Origin: Bacteroidota bacterium
GTDB lineage: Bacteria > Bacteroidota > Bacteroidia > Chitinophagales > Chitinophagaceae
NCBI GenBank assembly: GCA_026391125.1
Contig: JAPLEO010000064.1
Span: 1-33,884, forward strand
DNA: 33,884 nt
Direction of reading: 5' to 3'
Of this stretch, positions 13,986 through 21,589 are shown piece by piece (position 1 is the stretch's first letter; every line of letters begins with the position of its first letter). A program made the translations under genes and the position numbers. Below the pieces are notes generated by a model that searched no databases, was not told where the DNA came from, and was given only the letters and a program-made list of their open reading frames with translations.

Positions 13986-16646
13986 ATGACTGCTGAGCAA
14001 CAAAGATTAAAGGTTAATGCAGGAAAGAAAGTACCCTTAGAACAATGGGGACCCTATCTTTCTGAAAGACAATGGGGAACTGTACGAGAAGATTATAGTG
14101 GGAATAGCGATGCATGGAATTACTTTCCTTTTAATCATGCACATAGTAGGTCGTACTTATGGGGTGAAGATGGGTTAGGTGGTATTTCTGATTTTTTTGG
14201 AAATATGTGTTTCGCAATTTCATTATGGAATGGCAAAGATGATATTCTAAAAGAGCGCCTATTTGGCTTAGGTAATTATCAAGGCAATCATGGGGAAGAT
14301 GTAAAAGAACTTTATTACTATTTAGACAATATACCATCGCATTATTATATGCAGATGTTGTACAAATATCCGCAAGAAGCTTTCCCTTACCAACAACTCA
14401 TAGATGTCAATGCAAATCGCTCTAAACACGAAACTGAATTTGAAATTCTAGACACAGGTGTTTTTGACGAGAACAAATATTTTGATGTATATATCACTTA
14501 TGCAAAATATAGCAAGTGTGATATTGGAATTAAAATTGAAATAATTAATCGCGGTAAAGAAGAGGCCCCAGTAACATTGCTTCCCAATCTTTGGTTTTAT
14601 AATCGATGGCAGCAAAAGGATTTGATTAAGAAACCCATTATCGAAGAAGTAAAGGATGGAGTTGTAAGAGCCACACATGAAAGGCTCGGTAGTTATTATT
14701 TATATTATCAGAAAGCGAATGATCGTTATTTCACAGAGAATGAAACTAATACCGAAAAATTATTTGGGACACCCAACGAATCCATTTTTGTAAAAGATGC
14801 ATTTAATGATGCAGTGATTGTTCAAAAAAATGTTCAGGAGCTTCACGAAAAAACTTCAGGAACCAAATTCGCTCCAGTATATAATTTGAAAATTGCTGGT
14901 GGGGCATCGAAAACTATTTATTTAAGGTTGGGGGATGTATTGATTGATGCACCATTTTCAAAAGGGTATGATAGCATTTTTCAACAACGCAAATCTGAAG
15001 CCGACGAATTTTATAATGAAGTTTTACCGGATAGTTTAAATGCAGATACCAGAAATATTCAACGCCAGGCTTTAGCCGGATTGTTGTGGAGTAAGCAGTA
15101 CTATCATTATGATATTGAAAAGTGGATCAGTAATAGCGATAAGATTGCCCCATTAACAGAACAAAGAAAAAATGGTAGAAACCATGATTGGCAACACCTG
15201 AAAAATCAGGATGTAATCTTAATGCCAGATAAATGGGAATATCCTTGGTATGCTGCATGGGATCTTGCGTTTCATTGTGTACCGATGGCCATGATCGATC
15301 CAACTTTTGCAAAGCACCAGTTGAGTTTGGTGATGCGGGAATGGTATATGAAGCCAGACGGACAATTGCCTGCCTATGAATGGAATTTCAGTGATGTTAA
15401 TCCACCTGTTCAAGCTTGGGCAGCATTGCAGGTATATAATATAGAGAAGAAGCAAACAGGGAAAGGTGATATTGTATTTCTGAAAAAAATATTCCAGAAA
15501 CTCATCATCAATTTTACTTGGTGGATCAACAGAAAAGATAAGAATGGTAATAATATCTTCGAAGGAGGCTTTTTAGGCTTAGATAATATTGGCGTTTTTA
15601 ATAGAAGTATTCAATTGCATAGCCAAGCACAATTAGAACAGGCAGATGGCACTAGTTGGATGGGAATGTATGCGTTGAACTTGATGGATATGGCTATCGA
15701 GATTTCAATGCAGGATGAAGCATTTGAAGATTCCGCGACAAAATTTTTCGAGCACTTTGTATTGATCGCAGAAGCACTGAACGAAATGGGGATGTGGAAT
15801 GATGAAGACAAATTCTATTACGATACATTAGGGCTGCCTGGTAATAAGCCCATACAATTACGCATCCAATCAATTGTTGGATTAACATCCTTATTTGCAG
15901 TTTCGATCATCAATAAAAAAGTATTTGAGAAACTACAAGATTTTACGAAAAGGATCACTTGGTTTGAACAATATCGACTGAAGAATAAAAAATTCTGGCC
16001 AAATGAAGAGAAGGCCGATGAAGATAAAATCTTGATTTCCCTGATCCCGAAAGAAAGGCTGATCGCTTTATTACAAAGGTTATTGAATGAAACTGAATTT
16101 CTTTCACCAGGAGGCATTCGTGCTTTATCTAAATACCACGAGGAAAATCCTTACACTGTAAACATTGAAGGCACCGATTATTCGATACAATATGATCCAG
16201 GAGATAGTACTTCTGACTTTTTTGGAGGTAATAGTAACTGGCGCGGACCCGTCTGGATGCCCATCAATTATCTGATCATTCAAAGCATCAAAAAGTTTGG
16301 AGAATTCTATGATGAGTCTCTTACCATTGATTATCCAACAGGGTCAGGTAATTTCATGTCACTTACCCAAGTGTCAAATGAACTAACTAAAAGAGTCATC
16401 AGTTTATTTGAATTAGATGAAGCTAACTGTAGGCAATTAAATGCAGAGCAGAATTGGTTCTATTGTTTACCTGAGAATAAAGACCTGGTGTTGTTTTATG
16501 AATATTTTCATGGAGATAGTGGGAGAGGATTAGGAGCGAGTCATCAAAGTGGTTGGACGGCCCTCGTTGCAGAACTAATCAACGAAGTTTCGCCAAAACA
16601 TAAAAAAAGAGCTCCATTTGTTCCAGAAGAAGAGGAAGAAGATTAG
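13986..16646 (+). CDS. GH63-like glucosidase (MGH1-like (alpha/alpha)6 barrel)
   Basis: 886 residues, no signal peptide, so probably cytoplasmic. The N-terminal 350 residues form a beta-sandwich starting QWGPYLSERQWGTVREDYS. The C-terminal (alpha/alpha)6 barrel has WEYPWYAAWDLAFH with the likely catalytic acid D426, then LPAYEWNFSDVNPPV and SNWRGPVWMPINYL. These are the marks of bacterial GH63 and mannosylglycerate-hydrolase-like glucosidases, which invert and cleave alpha-glucosides from small glycosides. The real substrate is unknown. The protein ends in an acidic tail (EEEEED). The DUF985 cupin gene starts 15 bases later, so the two are likely co-transcribed. Confidence 0.82.
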   Translation: MTAEQQRLKVNAGKKVPLEQWGPYLSERQWGTVREDYSGNSDAWNYFPFNHAHSRSYLWGEDGLGGISDFFGNMCFAISLWNGKDDILKERLFGLGNYQGNHGEDVKELYYYLDNIPSHYYMQMLYKYPQEAFPYQQLIDVNANRSKHETEFEILDTGVFDENKYFDVYITYAKYSKCDIGIKIEIINRGKEEAPVTLLPNLWFYNRWQQKDLIKKPIIEEVKDGVVRATHERLGSYYLYYQKANDRYFTENETNTEKLFGTPNESIFVKDAFNDAVIVQKNVQELHEKTSGTKFAPVYNLKIAGGASKTIYLRLGDVLIDAPFSKGYDSIFQQRKSEADEFYNEVLPDSLNADTRNIQRQALAGLLWSKQYYHYDIEKWISNSDKIAPLTEQRKNGRNHDWQHLKNQDVILMPDKWEYPWYAAWDLAFHCVPMAMIDPTFAKHQLSLVMREWYMKPDGQLPAYEWNFSDVNPPVQAWAALQVYNIEKKQTGKGDIVFLKKIFQKLIINFTWWINRKDKNGNNIFEGGFLGLDNIGVFNRSIQLHSQAQLEQADGTSWMGMYALNLMDMAIEISMQDEAFEDSATKFFEHFVLIAEALNEMGMWNDEDKFYYDTLGLPGNKPIQLRIQSIVGLTSLFAVSIINKKVFEKLQDFTKRITWFEQYRLKNKKFWPNEEKADEDKILISLIPKERLIALLQRLLNETEFLSPGGIRALSKYHEENPYTVNIEGTDYSIQYDPGDSTSDFFGGNSNWRGPVWMPINYLIIQSIKKFGEFYDESLTIDYPTGSGNFMSLTQVSNELTKRVISLFELDEANCRQLNAEQNWFYCLPENKDLVLFYEYFHGDSGRGLGASHQSGWTALVAELINEVSPKHKKRAPFVPEEEEED

Positions 16647-16661
16647 AATTGAATTTTTAAT

Positions 16662-17174
16662 ATGTTATCTAAACTTTCAACCAAAGAGATTGTAGCACAT
16701 TATCAATTGCTACCACACCCAGAAGGTGGTTATTATAAAGAAACCTATCGGTCTGGGGATATGATTGATATGGATGCTTTGCCGGCAAGATACAATGGGC
16801 ATCGACATTTCTCCACTGCCATTTATTTTTTATTGGAAGCTGGAAATTATTCTGCATTCCATCGAATTCAGAGCGATGAAACATGGCATTTTTATGCTGG
16901 ACAATCATTGCTTGTTTATGTAATTCATAAAAATGGGTTATTAGAGATCATTCGCCTAGGACCCAATATGGAGAATGGAGAAACTTTTCAGGCTACTGTT
17001 CCGGCGGGTACCTGGTTTGCTTCGGTTCCAGCTGATTCAACTGATTTTTCATTTGTTGGTTGTACTGTTTCTCCGGGGTTCGATTTCATGGATTTTGAAT
17101 TAGCACTGGCAAATGAACTCATTGCCATCTATCCTCAGCATAAAGCTATCATTGAAAAATTGAGTAGGTCTTAA
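16662..17174 (+). CDS. DUF985 cupin-fold protein
   Basis: 170 residues. It is a single cupin of the DUF985 (Cupin_5) family: LLPHPEGGYYKETYRS, then HRHFSTAIYFLLEAGNYSAFHRI, SDETWHFYAGQSL, and VPAGTWFASVP, with the usual closing GCTVSPGFDFMDFELA. The family is RmlC-like with an unclear ligand, possibly a sugar or nucleotide. It is 15 bases downstream of the GH63 gene, in the same direction, so a role in the same sugar pathway is plausible but not shown. It ends 4 bases from the convergent anti-sigma-like gene, with no terminator visible between them. Confidence 0.88.
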   Translation: MLSKLSTKEIVAHYQLLPHPEGGYYKETYRSGDMIDMDALPARYNGHRHFSTAIYFLLEAGNYSAFHRIQSDETWHFYAGQSLLVYVIHKNGLLEIIRLGPNMENGETFQATVPAGTWFASVPADSTDFSFVGCTVSPGFDFMDFELALANELIAIYPQHKAIIEKLSRS

Positions 17175-17178
17175 ACTA

Positions 17179-17568
17179 TTATTTTTTCTGTTCGGTTGGA
17201 ATCTCTTTTTTGTGTTGTTGTTCTGTCAAATGAATCACAAAATATCCAAGTATACATAAGATGATGATTAGGATAACTGAAATTAAAGTCCAGTTCTGAT
17301 CCTCTATATGACGTTTTAAGCGGCGCCTTTTTTTCTTGTTGGTTTGTTTGTGTAATTCTTTGTTGATCTGGTTTACATAGTCCTGCATTTGAAGCGGGCT
17401 TTTAAAATTTTGTAAACCTTCAACAGCATCGTTCATAAATGCTTCATCTGCCATATTATTTTCTATGGCAAAGCGCTCTTCTTCTGATGCAGTACCTTCT
17501 AAGTACCTTTTCAGTGCTTCTTCGTTTGGCTCAGGGCCTTCGTTTAATATGTGATGTAAATCAGACAT
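17179..17568 (-). CDS. Short single-pass anti-sigma-like protein
   Basis: 129 residues. The N-terminal cytoplasmic part (EEALKRYLEGTASEEERFAIE...) resembles the zinc-less anti-sigma N-domains of Bacteroidota. A basic stretch (KKKRRRLKRH) precedes one transmembrane helix (about 92-114), leaving only about 15 residues outside. It overlaps the ECF sigma factor stop by one base (TAATG), the usual sigma/anti-sigma arrangement. The nearly absent periplasmic domain means it can hardly bind an outer-membrane partner directly, so the signal must be perceived in another way. The anti-sigma function is inferred from position and shape. Confidence 0.7.
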   Translation of the reverse strand: MSDLHHILNEGPEPNEEALKRYLEGTASEEERFAIENNMADEAFMNDAVEGLQNFKSPLQMQDYVNQINKELHKQTNKKKRRRLKRHIEDQNWTLISVILIIILCILGYFVIHLTEQQHKKEIPTEQKK

Positions 17569-18131
17569 TAGTTTTGCTTCATTTTTTCAGAAACCAAGAG
17601 TTTTAAATTTCGTTTCCCATTCTGGATATAGCTTTTAACTTGTAACAAAGTAAACCCTGTTTGTTCAACTATTTCTTGATAGCTCTTTTTTTGAAGATAG
17701 AATAAAGTTACACAGGTTTGTTGTGGCGCATTTAATTCTTTAATAGAAATCTCCATCAAATTAAGGGTATGTTCTTTTTCAGCGGCAGTCCATTCTGTAT
17801 TAGTTTCTTCAGCGATATTCATTTCATCAGATACACTCACGACATGTGTTTTATCTCGTAATTGCATGAGGCAATGATTTCTTGCAATGGTGTATAGCCA
17901 ACTTTTTATATAATCAACCTGGTATTTATGCAATTCGGTTATCGCCTTTAGGAAAACCTGTTGTACCGCATCTTTTGCTGATTCTTCGTCTTTCAGATAT
18001 TTCATACAAACCCCCAGTAATAAGAGGGTATACCGTTGCAATAAGATCCCTAGCCAAACATTGTCATGGTCTCTATTAAACTTCTCCAGAAGTTCCTGAT
18101 CGCTAATATGTGCATATATATCTTTCGACAA
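17568..18131 (-). CDS. ECF-type RNA polymerase sigma factor
   Basis: 187 residues. Region 2 is at 30-90 (YLKDEESAKDAVQQVFLKA, IKSWLYTIARNHCLMQLR). Region 4 is at 125-180 (LNAPQQTCVTLFYLQKKSYQEIVEQTGFTLLQVKSYIQNGKRNLK), with a clear helix-turn-helix. The start codon is TTG at 18129-18131, since no ATG precedes the conserved SDQELLEKFN in frame nearby. It is co-transcribed with the anti-sigma-like gene and is divergent from the NlpC/P60 gene with 71 bases between. Target promoters are unknown. Confidence 0.9.
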   Translation of the reverse strand: MSKDIYAHISDQELLEKFNRDHDNVWLGILLQRYTLLLLGVCMKYLKDEESAKDAVQQVFLKAITELHKYQVDYIKSWLYTIARNHCLMQLRDKTHVVSVSDEMNIAEETNTEWTAAEKEHTLNLMEISIKELNAPQQTCVTLFYLQKKSYQEIVEQTGFTLLQVKSYIQNGKRNLKLLVSEKMKQN

Positions 18132-18166
18132 GCTGTTAAGATAATCATTTTTTGAAAGATGCAGGT

Positions 18167-18198
18167 TTTGTAAAAATCCATAATTTGGTTTAAATTTG
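18167..18198 (+). promoter_or_regulatory. Complete -33/-7 promoter of the NlpC/P60 gene
   Basis: TTTG (18167-18170), 20 bases, then TAAATTTG (18191-18198). This is the textbook Bacteroidota promoter. The ATG at 18203 is only 4 bases further, so the mRNA should be leaderless or nearly so. Confidence 0.7.
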
Positions 18199-18202
18199 AA
18201 AC

Positions 18203-18970
18203 ATGTCCTTTGTAAGTCCTATTGTACCCGTCATTCCACTAAGAGCAGAAGCCGCTCATCGTTCCGAAATGGTTAGCCAATTTTTATTTGGAGAAGTTGC
18301 CGAGGTTATAGAAAAGGCTAAAGATTTTTCAAAGATTCGAATCTTAAACGACGATTATATTGGTTGGTGCCAATCAAATCAAGTACATGAAGTACTCGAA
18401 AATCAAATTCAAACAGAGCAAGCTTTATTGAATGGGGATCTATTAGGAACTGTTACTATCAATGGCACTAAGATGCATATTCCATTTGGCGTATCGCTTC
18501 AGCATTTTGAGAACGGACTTGCTCAGATCGGACATTATAAAATGGAATTTGAAGGCAAGTATTGGAATCCCAAAGACGCAAGCTTTGATGAGGAAACCAT
18601 TTTATGGGTAAGTTCTAACTTTTTAAATACTGCTTATTTATGGGGAGGTAGAACCATCTTTGGAATTGATTGTAGCGGGTTTACACAACAGGTGTTTCGC
18701 TTTTTAAATATCTCTCTTCCTAGAGACGCATACCAGCAGGCTGCTCTTGGTGAGATTGTGGGGTTTTTGCAGGAATCTATCTGTGGCGATCTAGCTTTCT
18801 TTGATAATGCAGAAGGCAAAATAACACATGTGGGCATCATGTTAAACGCATCAACTATCATGCATGCTTCTGGAAAAGTAAGAATCGATGATATTGATAA
18901 TATGGGAATTATTAATCGAGATACTGGCGAAAGAACCCACCAGCTTCGGATCATTAAGCGATATCAATAA
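18203..18970 (+). CDS. NlpC/P60 (C40) peptidase with SH3 domain
   Basis: 255 residues, no signal peptide. The N-terminal SH3b domain (about 1-65, SEMVSQFLFGEVAEVIEKAKDFSKIRI) precedes a catalytic NlpC/P60 domain with C157 in IDCSGFTQQ, H209 in THVGI and H221 in MHASG. This architecture is that of YkfC-type gamma-D-glutamyl-diamino acid endopeptidases, which trim free murein peptides during cell-wall recycling in the cytoplasm. The lack of a signal agrees with that. It is a single gene divergent from the ECF sigma factor. Confidence 0.9.
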   Translation: MSFVSPIVPVIPLRAEAAHRSEMVSQFLFGEVAEVIEKAKDFSKIRILNDDYIGWCQSNQVHEVLENQIQTEQALLNGDLLGTVTINGTKMHIPFGVSLQHFENGLAQIGHYKMEFEGKYWNPKDASFDEETILWVSSNFLNTAYLWGGRTIFGIDCSGFTQQVFRFLNISLPRDAYQQAALGEIVGFLQESICGDLAFFDNAEGKITHVGIMLNASTIMHASGKVRIDDIDNMGIINRDTGERTHQLRIIKRYQ

Positions 18971-18975
18971 ACAAG

Positions 18976-18999
18976 AAAAGCAGCCCTAAAGCTACTTTT
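18976..18999. terminator. Weak hairpin between convergent genes
   Basis: AAAAG-C-AGC pairs with GCT-A-CTTTT with one mismatch and a 6-base loop. Its A-rich and T-rich flanks would let it work in both directions, for the peptidase gene and for the 50-residue gene. Confidence 0.3.
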
Positions 19000-19021
19000 A
19001 ATATGATATAGAACAATTCAA

Positions 19022-19174
19022 TTAAATCAAATCTAGCGCCTTAGCGAAATAAGTAACGGTGCCAGGTAATGCCAACCAGAAAAACTCACGGTATACAACT
19101 AAAAGGGTCACTAAAATACATAACCATACAAAGAACCAAAGCCAATATTTACCTGTAGATTTTGTTGCTTCCAT
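19022..19174 (-). CDS. 50-residue single-pass membrane protein
   Basis: A short open frame read from the ATG at 19172-19174 to TAA at 19022-19024. It begins MEATKSTGKYWLWFFVWLCI and contains one strongly hydrophobic helix (about 11-28) rich in Trp and Phe, then YREFFWLALPG and an amphipathic tail. On the minus strand a TATCTTTG -7 box (19197-19190) lies 15 bases upstream of the ATG. It occupies most of the 252-base gap between the peptidase and the TauE/SafE gene, which otherwise would be unexplained. No family recognised. The clean frame, promoter and membrane helix favour a real gene. Confidence 0.6.
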   Translation of the reverse strand: MEATKSTGKYWLWFFVWLCILVTLLVVYREFFWLALPGTVTYFAKALDLI

Positions 19175-19189
19175 TTGTTACTTTTTTTG

Positions 19190-19197
19190 CAAAGATA
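19190..19197 (-). promoter_or_regulatory. -7 box of the 50-residue membrane gene
   Basis: On the minus strand this is TATCTTTG, an exact TAnnTTTG match, 15 bases before the small gene's ATG. Confidence 0.5.
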
Positions 19198-19222
19198 AGG
19201 TTCGGGAATCAAATTTTAAACC

Positions 19223-19660
19223 CTAACTCGGTTTGTTTTCAACATTTTGACTAGGAACATTCTGTGTTGGTTCAGCACCTTTCTTGGATGGATTATCAAA
19301 AAATAGCATTTTGAGCGATACCAGCAACAGTACAATGGCAAATACCTTTTTCATCTTGTCATCACTCAAATTCAATGCCAGCTTGCTGCCTAGAAAACCG
19401 CCAACCACAAAAGCTGCCGACATGATAAACACGGTATTAAAGTTGATATAACCCTGCTTATAGTATTGCATGACCGCCAAAATCCCTACAGGAAGTAGCA
19501 TAATACCAAGGGAAGTGCCTTGTGCATGCTTTTGGGTAAAACCCAGAAATAATACAAGGGCAGGTACCATGATAATACCCCCGCCAACTCCTACAAGTCC
19601 GCTTAAGATCCCGGCAATCAGTCCCACCAGTAATAGCAATAATATGGTCGCGGTTGTCAT
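19223..19660 (-). CDS. Half-size TauE/SafE (TSUP) permease
   Basis: 145 residues from the ATG at 19658-19660 (a TTG two codons earlier is also possible). The first helix reads GLIAGILSGLVGVGGGIIMVPALVL, the TSUP signature. About four helices follow, with GGFLGSKLAL in the third or fourth. Most family members have two such halves (about 250 residues), so this one probably dimerises. The family exports or imports sulfite, sulfoacetate or other small anions. The substrate here is unknown. A polar tail (SKKGAEPTQNVPSQNVENKPS) ends it. It starts 15 bases after the pyrophosphatase stop, on the same strand. Confidence 0.85.
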   Translation of the reverse strand: MTTATILLLLLVGLIAGILSGLVGVGGGIIMVPALVLFLGFTQKHAQGTSLGIMLLPVGILAVMQYYKQGYINFNTVFIMSAAFVVGGFLGSKLALNLSDDKMKKVFAIVLLLVSLKMLFFDNPSKKGAEPTQNVPSQNVENKPS

Positions 19661-19675
19661 GCGCAAAGCTTTAAA

Positions 19676-20224
19676 TTAAGGAGTAAACGTTTCTTTATAG
19701 AAGTTGATTGCTTCCTTGATAATATTTAAAGCCTGTGCCTTATCACCAAATTCTTCCACCACAACAGTTTTGTTTTCCAATTTTTTATACTCTTCAAAGA
19801 AATGCCTTAATTCATCAAAGAAGTGTTTAGGTAATTCTTCAATATTGTTATAGTGGTTTACACCAGGGTCGTTTGCAGCTACTGCAATGATCTTATCATC
19901 GGCTTCACCACCATCAACCATTTGCATTACGCCCACCACTTTTGCATCCATCAAAGTCATAGGTACAACAGGAAGAGAAGTGATTACCAAAATATCTAGA
20001 GGATCATGGTCGCCCCCATAAGTTTGAGGTATAAATCCATAATTACAAGGGTAGTAGAAGGATGAGAATATAACACGATCTAATTTCAATAAACCTGAAT
20101 CTTTATCGATCTCATATTTACAACGGGCACCCATTGGAATTTCGATGACTGCAGTTACTACTCTTGGAGCATTTTCACCAAATGGAACACCATGCCAAGG
20201 GTGTAAAACATATTGAGTCTTCAT
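19676..20224 (-). CDS. ppa: Inorganic pyrophosphatase, family I
   Basis: 182 residues, full length. It hydrolyses pyrophosphate to two phosphates, pulling biosynthetic reactions forward. The family signature is GGDHDPLDILV, with metal-binding D72, D74 and D77. EIPMGARCKYEID and YPCNYGFIPQTYG are also typical. It lies in a minus-strand run with a lipoprotein gene 26 bases upstream and the TSUP permease downstream. All active-site residues are present. Confidence 0.96.
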   Translation of the reverse strand: MKTQYVLHPWHGVPFGENAPRVVTAVIEIPMGARCKYEIDKDSGLLKLDRVIFSSFYYPCNYGFIPQTYGGDHDPLDILVITSLPVVPMTLMDAKVVGVMQMVDGGEADDKIIAVAANDPGVNHYNNIEELPKHFFDELRHFFEEYKKLENKTVVVEEFGDKAQALNIIKEAINFYKETFTP

Positions 20225-20250
20225 AAAAAGTAATTTTTAATTTAATGTAC

Positions 20251-20649
20251 TTATTTTTTTTGAAAGCTATATTTATAATCTACCAACCAATTATTATTTT
20301 GTTTGATCACTTTAACTGATTGATTGATCTTATCGAATGAGTTGTTATAATGTATGATACTTACAATACTATCAAGGTCTTCTACTTGTTGAATATTAAT
20401 AGAGGATGTTCGAAGTTGCTGACGGCCCTCCTTATCTTTTAATCGGAAGTCTCTTTCCTGAACGGCAAGGAACTGTTGGTTGATTGAATCCGTAAGCATG
20501 TAAAATGCAGCTTTTTTAAAGTCACCTTTCAAAGTGCCATCAATAAACTCTCTGCCAGCATCAAAGGCGTTTTCGGCCTTAGAAAATTGAACATTGTTGC
20601 TGTTGCACGACACAAAAAATAACAAGGAAATAAGCAATAACTTCTGCAT
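20251..20649 (-). CDS. Small lipoprotein of unknown function
   Basis: 132 residues from the ATG at 20647-20649, with a clear lipoprotein signal (MQKLLLISLLFFVSCNSN). The mature part has the shape of DUF4878/NTF2-like lipoproteins: a helix with AENAFDAGREFIDGTLKGDFKKAAFYM, then beta strands ending NNNWLVDYKYSF. Such proteins sit in the inner leaflet or outer membrane and have no known activity. A TATCTTTA box (minus strand, 20674-20667) lies 17 bases upstream. The first gene of the run leading to ppa. Confidence 0.75.
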   Translation of the reverse strand: MQKLLLISLLFFVSCNSNNVQFSKAENAFDAGREFIDGTLKGDFKKAAFYMLTDSINQQFLAVQERDFRLKDKEGRQQLRTSSINIQQVEDLDSIVSIIHYNNSFDKINQSVKVIKQNNNWLVDYKYSFQKK

Positions 20650-20766
20650 GACAATTTTTAACATTCTAAAGATACAATCCCATGCCGAAAAAGTAGAAGT
20701 AATTATATAATAACAAACTATTTCTTTTAGTGTGATTTATGCGTTGATAGTAGTTCTAGCTTAGTA

Positions 20767-21432
20767 CTAGATCCCATCTCCGTCACTGAACATGGAATAA
20801 TAATTATGATCGGGAAAGCAGATTTTTGTCACTTGATGATGATGTCTTCTTTTTCGATCATATAATATAGACACCATTGGTTTTGCTGTATGTTCAACCA
20901 TCGCATCATACCATTTAGCAGATAAGGATTGGTAACGAGGAGGTAAACGTTTAATAAACTGAAACCATCCTGGAATTGACTCTGAAAGGGCCAATATTTT
21001 AGTATCTTGATGAAATAAATCAATACAAACCTCATCCACAATATCTCTATTTTCTTTATAGGCAATGATTGTGTCTATTTCATTCCAATCAATTCGAATG
21101 GTTTCATCTTTGATTGTTGCAGAAAACCCTTCTTGAACATAGTGAAAAATACCAATCTCATCTTTTATAATTTCAAATTCGTTTTCTAATAAATACATCC
21201 CCCGCATAGAATCTTTTGCTACGAAGTCGTTTGCGGGATTCAATAACCGAATCGTTAGATAAGCGGCTAAACCTCCCAAGAAAAAAAGGGATACCCAAAA
21301 CAAAGATTGGTCGGTAAAATCCTTGGTTAAATAGTCGGCCAAAATAAATAGAATGCAAACCCCAATAATGAAGATCTGCTTTCTTTTACTTTCAAAAATG
21401 AGGGTCTTATGTTCGGTGTCTTGATCTGACAT
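20767..21432 (-). CDS. Conserved membrane-anchored hypothetical protein
   Basis: 221 residues. Two transmembrane helices occupy about 19-63, followed by a cytoplasmic domain. The stretch IRIDWNEIDTIIAYKENRDIVDEVCIDLF then SIPGWFQFIKRLP, and near the end KPMVSILYDRKRR, reads like a PH-like beta domain seen in Bacteroidota hypothetical proteins. The last 25 residues are His/Asp-rich and look variable. A perfect TAAATTTG -7 box (minus strand, 21473-21466) lies 33 bases upstream. No function can be given. It is divergent from the GH13 amylase. Confidence 0.6.
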   Translation of the reverse strand: MSDQDTEHKTLIFESKRKQIFIIGVCILFILADYLTKDFTDQSLFWVSLFFLGGLAAYLTIRLLNPANDFVAKDSMRGMYLLENEFEIIKDEIGIFHYVQEGFSATIKDETIRIDWNEIDTIIAYKENRDIVDEVCIDLFHQDTKILALSESIPGWFQFIKRLPPRYQSLSAKWYDAMVEHTAKPMVSILYDRKRRHHHQVTKICFPDHNYYSMFSDGDGI

Positions 21433-21465
21433 GGACGAAGTTATTAGCTGGTACTGCTCGAATCA

Positions 21466-21473
21466 CAAATTTA
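21466..21473 (-). promoter_or_regulatory. -7 box of the 221-residue gene
   Basis: TAAATTTG on the minus strand, an exact consensus match with a predicted leader of about 30 bases. Confidence 0.5.
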
Positions 21474-21539
21474 CTTAATTCCAACTATACTTACTAAGAA
21501 TCAATAGGTTGGATAAGTTATAAATAAATTTTCCCACAA

Positions 21540-21556
21540 TGTGTTAAATTTACACA
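21540..21556. promoter_or_regulatory. Near-palindrome upstream of the GH13 gene
   Basis: TGTGTTAAATTTACACA is a palindrome apart from one extra T. It is centred about 40 bases before the amylase ATG, where a -33 element would be expected for the TAAATTTA box at 21565-21572. It could be an operator for a sugar-responsive regulator. Confidence 0.35.
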
Positions 21557-21589
21557 ATAGTTAATAAATTTATACCCTAAACGATTGTT

